Below are positions 51,974-58,686 of a DNA stretch of 64,000 nucleotides, piece by piece. Position 1 is the stretch's first letter, and each line of letters begins with the position of its first letter. Below the pieces are notes generated by a model. The model was not told the DNA's origin, ran no database searches, and saw only the letters and a list, made by a program, of their open reading frames with translations. Made by a program: the position numbers and the translations under genes. The stretch is from Bradyrhizobium sp. Ce-3 (GTDB lineage: Bacteria; Pseudomonadota; Alphaproteobacteria; Rhizobiales; Xanthobacteraceae), in NCBI RefSeq assembly GCF_022835695.1, contig NZ_BQUV01000001.1, positions 966,163-1,030,162 on the forward strand, written 5' to 3'.

Positions 51974-52523
51974 TGGACGCATTGAACATCTGAGTTGGGT
52001 CGGATGTCAAGATAAATTACGAAAATCCGAATAACATTGCGCCCGGATCAACGGCTCGCGCCATGAGATCGAGTGGCCGATTGTCTTCGCCGGCCCGAGC
52101 CGCCGACGCGCTGCAAGGCTTGCAGCCGCAGAGATTTGCCCAGTCAGATTGAAAAGACTGATGGACCGCCGCCGACGCGCTCCATCAGCACGCATCGCTA
52201 AAAATGGACATTCTTTACAAGCCAACGATAAAGCCAAAGCGCCAAACTTATCAAAAAGTGAATGGCTTCACACAACCTCAGCTGGCCGTGTGGCATTCTG
52301 CGCAAGAAGCCGCCAGCACCTCCGCGAACGTGCATCAGAAGCGCACTCCTGCAGATCGAAGCAATCTCGACGAGCCGCACTGACCGCCGCCGACCGTTCT
52401 TACTGCTGAGACCAGGACGTATTGCTGCCGTTCTGAATCAAGTCGATCGAAACCGAATCCAGCCGCGTAATCCGATCCTCTCTTACTCTGTCTCGCCGTC
52501 GTTCCTGCTTGTTGGTGACGTAG
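51974..52523. other. Leader region of the CHAT unit, no gene supported
   Basis: AT-richer than the surrounding genome, with a short adenine-rich stretch near 52,200-52,260. Several small frames on both strands are open but none has convincing composition or a ribosome site. It is likely to hold the promoter of the CHAT gene. Confidence 0.4.
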
Positions 52524-54749
52524 ATGACACTGATCCCCACCATCGAGAGATTGAGATTCCTCCTGAGATCCGATGCCGTCGAAGCGCGGGACGAATTGTT
52601 GGCCACCCTGACCAGCAGTCGTTTTTTCGACCAGATCAGAGTCACGGCAAAATCAACAAATCCCAGCCGAGTGATCGCGGCGATCCAGACGACAATCTAC
52701 GAATATTGCGCCGGTCGTTCTCCCGAGTACGGAGCCGCACTTGCGGCAGCAACGCACGAATACGCACTCGAGCTATGGGAAACTGGAAACCGCGAACTGG
52801 TCTTGTCGACATTGTCGGGCCTCGCGGACAGTCATTGCACGGCTCTGGAGTTGCTGGGTCGGTCGGATGAAGTCCTCCGTGCCACGGCACGATACATCGA
52901 CCTCTACACGCAACTGAACGATCGCGACAATCTGCCAAGCCTCAAAGTCAGGCGAGCAAATGCTCTTCTCAATCTGAAACGGGTCGATGAGGCGGAACTC
53001 ATTCTCCGGGACGCATCATTGAACGAGCACATGGGAGCTCGCCGTCTAAGGGAGCAGATCGCAGCGATCAAGGTTGACGTGGTGACCGTGAGGGGCACCA
53101 GCAATAATGTGCCGCAGGTAGGCGATCCCAAAGGCTTGGTTGAAACTATCGATAAAGTGTTACCGCGAATTGCGTCCGCCGAGCTGAGTTCGGACATTGT
53201 GGTTCGGCATCGCATTCAAAAGGCATCCACCATCTTCATTGGACGCCCATCGAAGGAAGAAATCAGAAAGTCGCTCGAAATTCTGACCTCTTGCCTCTCG
53301 TGGGCAAGAGAGAACAAGCAGGCGGGGCTTGAAAACGAAGCGCTGTGGGGGCTTTACCTTTGCCATAGCCGCCTCGATCACATATCGGAAGCTGCCGATG
53401 TGCTGATCAACTTGCGCATGAATTTGGAGAGCATGCGGGACGGCATCAAAGATCCACGCAAGCGCGGCGGCGTTTTTGCTGCCCATCCGCATCTGTTCGG
53501 CGCCACGTGCGAATACCTTGAACGTGCCAATCGGCCGGCCGACCTTCTCGTAGCAATCGAAGCTTCAAAGGGACGTGCGATTGCGGATCGGCTAACACAG
53601 AAAGCCGGCACAGTGGTGAGCGACGCCACCACTTACAGCTGCGTGACATCGCTGCCGAAACTCACATCTCGTGATAACTTCCACTACCTCACTTATTTTG
53701 TCGACGACACGCGCGTGTACGCAATCTTGGTTACGAGGCAAGGCAACATCTGCATGCCCAAACCTATCGAGATATCCAGCGAGGCATTGCGAGACACGCA
53801 GGAAATCGTGGACCCCAGGCGCTGGAACAAGCCGCAGGTCAACGGTGGCATCTCCGCGAACCTTCAAGCCATGTTTTCTCCGCTTGTGGCGTGGCTGGGC
53901 GAGCTTCTCGAGACATCCGTGCTGCGCAAAGGCGACCATATCTGCTATTCACCGGATGACCAGCTTCACAACATTCCTCTGCATTATCTTCGGTTCCAGC
54001 AGAGAATGCTCATTGACACTTTTTCGTTGTCACGGGTGCATTCCGCCTTCCATCTCGATCTGGTGCTGAGCAAACCGAAGGCTCCGCCGCCAGACACCTA
54101 CGTTGCGATTGCCGTTCCCTTGGATGATGAGCAACAAGACGCTCAGTTTATGGAAAGCATCGAAGCGCCGCTTCGATGGCTCAATTTGAACTGCCGGAAA
54201 GGGAACGCGCTGCAAGGCACCCAAGCAACTCCGCAGAGCGTCAATCGAGAGTCCCTGCAACATCGGCTGGTTCACTTCTCGACTCACGGCTACTTTCCGC
54301 AGGATGGCGCGAACCCCTTTGCGAACTCTGGTCTCTACCTTTCAGATGAGGCCGGCCTGCCAGGTCGTCTGCGGGCGGAAGCAGGACCTTACGACGGCAA
54401 ACTCACGCCGGAATCGATCGTCGCTACGGGCGTAGACCTTTCAGGCAGCCACGTCTCGGTTATGGCCTGCGTCAGCGGCCTTGCAAAGAAAGGTATTGCG
54501 GGTGACGCGCTTGGCCTTGATTGGGCGTTCATACAAGCGGGCGCTTCCAGTCTCATATCCACCCATTGGAATGTGAGTGCGGCTGCGGCGGCCGCATATT
54601 TTACGATGTTTTATGACAAGTGGATTCGGCAGAAGCAGCCGCGCGCTGTTGCCCACCGGGCGGCCATGCTCGAACTGTTGGGCGATGACCGTGCGGCGAA
54701 TTCTCTCAACAAATGGACCGCCTTCAGCCTGACGGGCGATTTCAGGTAG
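52524..54749 (+). CDS. CHAT-domain (caspase-like) protease
   Basis: 741 residues. The N-terminal ~350 residues are helical and look TPR-like (repeated LGRSDEVLRATARY, LNLKRVDEAELIL, RLDHISEAADVLINL units), a usual sensor or scaffold part. The C-terminal ~390 residues form a CHAT domain: LVHFSTHGYFPQDGANPF with catalytic His588 and SVMACVSGLAKKG with Cys649, 61 residues apart as in this caspase-like clan, then ALGLDWAFIQAGASSLISTHWNV, the terminal signature. CHAT proteases are triggered in known anti-phage systems to cut a partner protein. The gene starts a unit with two small downstream genes. Confidence 0.85.
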   Translation: MTLIPTIERLRFLLRSDAVEARDELLATLTSSRFFDQIRVTAKSTNPSRVIAAIQTTIYEYCAGRSPEYGAALAAATHEYALELWETGNRELVLSTLSGLADSHCTALELLGRSDEVLRATARYIDLYTQLNDRDNLPSLKVRRANALLNLKRVDEAELILRDASLNEHMGARRLREQIAAIKVDVVTVRGTSNNVPQVGDPKGLVETIDKVLPRIASAELSSDIVVRHRIQKASTIFIGRPSKEEIRKSLEILTSCLSWARENKQAGLENEALWGLYLCHSRLDHISEAADVLINLRMNLESMRDGIKDPRKRGGVFAAHPHLFGATCEYLERANRPADLLVAIEASKGRAIADRLTQKAGTVVSDATTYSCVTSLPKLTSRDNFHYLTYFVDDTRVYAILVTRQGNICMPKPIEISSEALRDTQEIVDPRRWNKPQVNGGISANLQAMFSPLVAWLGELLETSVLRKGDHICYSPDDQLHNIPLHYLRFQQRMLIDTFSLSRVHSAFHLDLVLSKPKAPPPDTYVAIAVPLDDEQQDAQFMESIEAPLRWLNLNCRKGNALQGTQATPQSVNRESLQHRLVHFSTHGYFPQDGANPFANSGLYLSDEAGLPGRLRAEAGPYDGKLTPESIVATGVDLSGSHVSVMACVSGLAKKGIAGDALGLDWAFIQAGASSLISTHWNVSAAAAAAYFTMFYDKWIRQKQPRAVAHRAAMLELLGDDRAANSLNKWTAFSLTGDFR

Positions 54750-54766
54750 ACGCGAGGAGCAGGATC

Positions 54767-55261
54767 ATGGATGGAAACAACCCAAAGGCAATCGTCGACG
54801 GCTTGAAACCGGTCGAAGTCGTGAGAGTTGCCGAAGCTCTTTTCGAGCTGGTCTATTCTCGCATTCCCCACGATGCGATCCGAGCCAACGCCGACGCGGT
54901 CTCGGAAGTGCAGCCGTTGATCAAGCTTGCCGCCGGATCGTCAGAACGACGGATTTCCGCCGAGGATGACGCCGTCATCAGGCCGCTGTTGCTCGCATAC
55001 GCCGCAGATCCCAAGCTTGAACCCTTCCTGCTGGAAGCATGGGAGGAAGTTCGCAACGCTGACACCCTCAGTATCAATCCCATCGTTACGCTGGGCTTGA
55101 TCATCAATCTAACCCTGGTGGTCGCAACGACGACGCTGTCGATCAAGAAGGACGTGAACGGTCAGATAGCATGGGAAGCCGGCAAGGGTGCGGCCAGCCC
55201 CGAGCTGGTCGTGAAAGTCATCGATCCCCTGCTCACCAAGTTCGGCAAGATTGCGAACTAG
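54767..55261 (+). CDS. Single-pass membrane protein of the CHAT unit, possible effector
   Basis: 164 residues from the ATG at 54767, 17 bp after the CHAT stop and with a GAGGAG ribosome site, so co-transcribed and probably co-translated. The first 100 residues are helical and charged, without a signal peptide; one hydrophobic segment spans about 103-125 (NPIVTLGLIINLTLVVA), then a short tail follows with a KKD-rich start. The order fits a soluble protein that becomes membrane-active after cleavage near its middle. No matching family is certain; I note similarity in style to effector-associated small proteins of conflict systems, which is inference. Confidence 0.6.
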   Translation: MDGNNPKAIVDGLKPVEVVRVAEALFELVYSRIPHDAIRANADAVSEVQPLIKLAAGSSERRISAEDDAVIRPLLLAYAADPKLEPFLLEAWEEVRNADTLSINPIVTLGLIINLTLVVATTTLSIKKDVNGQIAWEAGKGAASPELVVKVIDPLLTKFGKIAN

Positions 55262-55392
55262 CCTGAAGGCTCGAAGACACCTTGGCCGCATGGCAGCGCC
55301 TTGCGCTTCGGGTTGTCACCATACGTACCGGGAGAATTGTTCGGCTAGCCGGTTCTTTGCAGCAACCTATCCACGCACAACGAGGACATTCC

Positions 55393-55842
55393 ATGACCAA
55401 GCTTCCTCCTAATGTTACGGGTTTGCCTCCTTCTACTGGCCAATACATTCTCGACAAGTGGACGCAGATCAACCAGCCGACATTCCCCACGCCACCATTC
55501 GTGCCTCCCTTTGGAACGGCCACGCCGGCACCAGCTGCAGGAACGCCGGCGCCGGCTCCAGCAACACCGAACACTGATCTGCTCGAGGGGGTCTGGAGGA
55601 CATCAAACGGCACATGGCGTTTCATCAAGGACGCACAAGGCTATCGTTTCGAGGAGACGTCGGCGATCGGAACCTCCGGTCAAGGACGCGCCACGCTTCA
55701 AAATGATCAAGTCCACGTGGACTTCGACAGCAGCTTTCTTGGACGCGTCAGCCTGGATCTGACACTCTCCGGAAATTCCATGAGCGGAAACTATCCGATG
55801 CTTGGAATAGTCGTACCCATTTATCTGCAAAAGATCGGCTGA
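55393..55842 (+). CDS. Small protein with Pro-rich linker and beta-rich domain
   Basis: 149 residues from the ATG at 55393, 131 bp after the previous gene. Residues ~27-60 are a proline/alanine/threonine linker (FPTPPFVPPFGTATPAPAAG), followed by a beta-rich domain (LLEGVWRTSNGTWRFIKD ... GRVSLDLTLSGNSMSGNYPM). This part has a lipocalin-like or small ligand-binding pattern (GVWRTSNGTWRF). No signal peptide is present. It shares the low-GC composition of the CHAT unit and ends 21 bp before a hairpin, so it is likely the last gene of the unit. The linker could be a protease target. Confidence 0.55.
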   Translation: MTKLPPNVTGLPPSTGQYILDKWTQINQPTFPTPPFVPPFGTATPAPAAGTPAPAPATPNTDLLEGVWRTSNGTWRFIKDAQGYRFEETSAIGTSGQGRATLQNDQVHVDFDSSFLGRVSLDLTLSGNSMSGNYPMLGIVVPIYLQKIG

Positions 55843-55862
55843 CAGCATCGGAGGCAGCTTCC

Positions 55863-55880
55863 GCCGGGCGGAAGCCCGGC
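55863..55880. terminator. Hairpin after the CHAT unit
   Basis: A perfect 7-bp stem (gccgggc / gcccggc) with loop ggaa lies 20 bp after the stop of the third gene, between it and the convergent peptidase gene. No U-tract follows, so its strength as a terminator is uncertain. Confidence 0.45.
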
Positions 55881-55900
55881 AGACGCATCACGGCGTGACT

Positions 55901-56018
55901 TCACTTCAGCCCGGTCTGGCCGGCGAGCGAGATCACATTGTCCTGCGAGCCGCTGACGCCGATGGCGCCGACGATCTTGCCGTCGACGATCAGGAGATCG
56001 CCGCCGCGCGAGGCCATC
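55901..56018. repeat. Partial copy of the 3' end of the GlcG-like gene
   Basis: It matches 56,969-57,095 in 115 of 118 aligned positions, with one 9-bp deletion, in the same orientation. It supplies the end of the HExxH peptidase frame. The original gene is intact 0.95 kb to the right. Confidence 0.85.
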
Positions 56019-56710
56019 GCAGCTGGCTCTGGATCGTTGCCATGACCGGCTGCCGAGCGGCGTGACCGCCGTTTCCGGACCACCCACAAGGCAAATCTGA
56101 TCAACCAGTTCGGGACATTCAGGTGGCGCATGGTTTCAATCTGGCCCTGTTCCTCACGCTGCTCGAACCTGGAGTCGGACAGATACTCCCGATCGCTGGC
56201 GCACCACTCGATTGAGCGGGCAACCTGCTCGCGAAGAGGCTCGGCGTCCGGCAATGCTGCGAGGAAGTTCAGTTCGCGCCGCAGGCAGACCGCCTCGATG
56301 CGATATCGATCCTTCTCGTGGTAAAGGATGCCGCGGCCCTCGAGCCTCGCATGGGTCGCTTCATGGACGATGGTGGACGCGATCCGGGCTGTCGTCATCG
56401 TCTCATCGAGCACATAGCGCTCATCGAGCACGCAGGCATTCAGCGGCTGATCGTAATGCGCCTGCGCGCTCGGTATCAGATGCACCCAGACCCGGTCGAG
56501 CCTGCTGATGACGCGGGAATAATGCAGCGCGTTGTGCCACTTGATCAGGGCGAGCGCCTCCAGCACGCGATGCAGGGCAGGATGCGGCTTGCTTTCGCTG
56601 GTTCCGACCCACAGACCGTCGATGGTCCGGTTTCTGGAGAAGCGCATGAACAGCCGATCGATGAGAGGCGGCTTCGGCATCGGCGGTTTTGCGACTGCCG
56701 ATCCGCGCAT
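55901..56710 (-). CDS. HExxH metallopeptidase-like protein with borrowed C terminus
   Basis: About 269 residues from the ATG at 56710 (a TTG at 56740 is possible). The zinc motif HEATH lies in STIVHEATHARLEGRG, with a further acidic region (EKDRYRIEAVCLRREL) that could give the third ligand. It has no signal peptide, and one weak hydrophobic stretch (NWLIRFALWVV, about residue 213). The last 39 codons (SRGGDLLIVDGKIVGAIGVS ... AGQTGLK) are nearly identical to the end of the GlcG-like protein next door, including the stop codon. The peptidase core therefore ends earlier, and the tail was acquired by a local duplication. Confidence 0.65.
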   Translation of the reverse strand: MRGSAVAKPPMPKPPLIDRLFMRFSRNRTIDGLWVGTSESKPHPALHRVLEALALIKWHNALHYSRVISRLDRVWVHLIPSAQAHYDQPLNACVLDERYVLDETMTTARIASTIVHEATHARLEGRGILYHEKDRYRIEAVCLRRELNFLAALPDAEPLREQVARSIEWCASDREYLSDSRFEQREEQGQIETMRHLNVPNWLIRFALWVVRKRRSRRSAAGHGNDPEPAAMASRGGDLLIVDGKIVGAIGVSGSQDNVISLAGQTGLK

Positions 56711-56968
56711 ATCGTGTTGCCTGCCCAAATGCTGCGGCAAATGCCCTCTGCGTCGCCGGCGTGGTCCGCTGATGACGATAGCGTGCCGCTCCTTTCGGCC
56801 GGTTTAGGAGGTTGGTTCAAATCCTATGGAATTGGCAAGGCGCCTGCCGTGCGATAGTCCGGCAGGCGCCACAGGGTGAAATACCCGAAGACATGATCTA
56901 CCAACTTGTTGCCGCGTGAAGATGGCGGGTTACGCGTCGCTAACCCGCCCTGCGATTCCGAAGCTTCC

Positions 56969-57095
56969 TCACTTCAGCCCGGCCTGGCCGGCGAGCGAGA
57001 TCACATTGTCCTGCGAGCCGGTGCCGCCGCTGACGCCGATGGCGCCGACGATCTTGCCGTCGACGATCAGGAGATTGCCGCCGCGCGAGGCGATC
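56969..57095. repeat. Original of the duplicated 3' segment
   Basis: The last 127 bp of the GlcG-like gene, matched by the 118-bp copy at 55,901-56,018. It lies in its native frame, so it is the likely source. Confidence 0.8.
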
Positions 57096-57505
57096 ACGTC
57101 GTCGAGCGTCGTGAGGTAGTTGAAGTAAGCGCCCTTGCCGATCAGGTTCTCGAAGGTCAGCGTGGGCCGGCGATAGCGCGTCGTGGTGCGCGCCTTGTGC
57201 TGGGAGACGCCGATCGAGGCGTATTGGCAGTTGTCCTGCTTCTCGAAATAGACGAGCTCGCCGGCCGGATTGACGATCGCGATGCAGAATGCATTCCAGT
57301 TGCGCTTCTGGGTCTCGGCGACCGCCGCAGCAGCGACCTTCTTGGCGGTCTCGAGGTTGATCGGCTCGCCATAGGGCGGCGGCGCGAGGGCATCGGGGAC
57401 GACGTCGTTGGGATTGTCGGGATTGGAAGGCACCTGGGCAAAGGCACCGGTGGCCGTGACGAGCGCGACGCAGGCCGCGCCGATGAGCGCAGTGAGATAA
57501 CGCAT
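56969..57505 (-). CDS. Exported GlcG/HbpS-like heme-binding domain protein
   Basis: 178 residues with a signal peptide (MRYLTALIGAACVALVTATGAFA). The domain of the GlcG/HbpS type is recognised by AAAVAETQKRNWNAFCIAIVNPAGELVYFEKQDN and the C-terminal RGGNLLIVDGKIVGAIGVSGG, which forms the beta-sheet core. Members bind heme or other small ligands in the periplasm. The 3' end of this gene (from 57,095 down to 56,969) is also present as a partial duplicate at 55,901, fused to the peptidase gene. It is divergent from an SDR gene. Confidence 0.85.
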   Translation of the reverse strand: MRYLTALIGAACVALVTATGAFAQVPSNPDNPNDVVPDALAPPPYGEPINLETAKKVAAAAVAETQKRNWNAFCIAIVNPAGELVYFEKQDNCQYASIGVSQHKARTTTRYRRPTLTFENLIGKGAYFNYLTTLDDVIASRGGNLLIVDGKIVGAIGVSGGTGSQDNVISLAGQAGLK

Positions 57506-57723
57506 GGAATGCTCCCGAATGGTTGTCGTTGCAGGCCCCGGATCGATCGCCCGGGCGGCGGGACGATAGCAACTGGTCCATGGCGCACAAGGCGGGATCG
57601 GATTGGGTGCACCGCGATATTCGCGTGGCTATAGTGAAAATCGCGTGACGCGATGGAATAATCAAGGTCGCGCAACGTTGCGACGGAGGCTACAGTCCGC
57701 GCGCATCAGCAGAGGACACGCGA

Positions 57724-58494
57724 ATGGATCTGGGTTTGAAGGGGCGAAGCGCCGTCGTGCTCGGCGGCACGCGCGGCATCGGGCGGGCGATCGCGGCGAC
57801 GCTGGCCGGCGAAGGCGCAGGCGTGGCGGTCTGCGCCCGCAATGCCGAGCAAGTTGCAGCCAGCGTCACCGAGCTGAAGGCCGCCGGGGTGCGCGTCACC
57901 GGCAAGGCTGTCGATATCACCGACGGCGATGCTCTGAAATCGTGGATTGGCGATGTCGCGGCGGAGCTGGGCAGCATCGACATGCTGTTCTCCAATGCCG
58001 GCGCGATGGCCCAGGGCGGCGATCCGGCATCATGGGAGCAGAATTTCCGGCTCGACGTGCTCGGCGCGGTAAACGCCTTCGAGGCGGCGCGGCCGTTCCT
58101 CGAGGCGAGCGGCGAGAAAACCGGCGACGCCGCCTTCGTCATCATCTCGTCGATCTCGGCGGCGCAGGCGGATCGCGCCGGCTCCTACGGCCCGATCAAG
58201 GCGGCGCTGGTGCACATGGCGAAGGGACTGGCGCGGCAATACGCGGCGAAGAAGGTCCGCGTCAACGTGGTGTCGCCGGGCACGGTGTATTTCAAGGGCG
58301 GCGTCTGGAACATGGTCGAGCAGAACGCGCCCAAGATGTACCAGGACGCACTGGCCCGCAATCCGACCGGCCGTATGGCGACCCCGCAGGAGATCGCGAG
58401 CGCCGCGGTGTTTCTGGCGAGCCCGATCTCCTCGTTCACGACAGGCTCGAACCTTGTCGTCGACGGCGCGATCTCGAACCGGGTGAATTTTTAG
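57724..58494 (+). CDS. Short-chain dehydrogenase/reductase
   Basis: 256 residues. The nucleotide-binding GGTRGIG is at about residues 14-20, NAGAM follows, and the catalytic YxxxK is Tyr155-Gly-Pro-Ile-Lys159 with Ser about 13 residues earlier. VNVVSPGTVYFKGG is the family's C-terminal segment. It is a classical NAD(P)-dependent SDR of unknown substrate, and no pathway genes lie next to it. It ends 29 bp before a perfect inverted repeat that separates it from convergent dnaE2. Confidence 0.9.
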   Translation: MDLGLKGRSAVVLGGTRGIGRAIAATLAGEGAGVAVCARNAEQVAASVTELKAAGVRVTGKAVDITDGDALKSWIGDVAAELGSIDMLFSNAGAMAQGGDPASWEQNFRLDVLGAVNAFEAARPFLEASGEKTGDAAFVIISSISAAQADRAGSYGPIKAALVHMAKGLARQYAAKKVRVNVVSPGTVYFKGGVWNMVEQNAPKMYQDALARNPTGRMATPQEIASAAVFLASPISSFTTGSNLVVDGAISNRVNF

Positions 58495-58523
58495 AGAAGC
58501 GAAACGTTCACAGCTCATTTGAT

Positions 58524-58644
58524 GTCGTCCTGGCGAAAGCCAGGACCCATTACCCCAGCTGCCAAATGCGGCATGACGCCAGGGCCACAATCCCTGCAAC
58601 AACAAAGCTCGGTGGTTATGGGTCCTGGCTTTCGCCAGGACGAC
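58524..58644. repeat. Palindromic repeat, family 2
   Basis: A perfect 27-bp inverted repeat (58,524-58,550 and 58,618-58,644; arms begin gtcgtcctggcg and end cgccaggacgac) around a 67-bp spacer. It lies between the convergent SDR and dnaE2 genes. A degraded relative is at 51,391-51,518. Confidence 0.8.
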
Positions 58645-58686
58645 GTTGGGGATATGGCGGTTTTATTCAATCGGCTTGAAAGCCTT

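Noticed and set aside
51335-52523. A tRNA or integrase as the anchor of the CHAT island
   Set aside because: I see no tRNA-like cloverleaf or integrase frame in the window. An island boundary remains inferred only from composition and repeats.
52400-52645. An 81-codon minus-strand frame over the CHAT gene start
   Set aside because: It overlaps the 5' end of the CHAT gene antisense, has no ribosome site that I can identify, and has no recognised similarity. I left it out.
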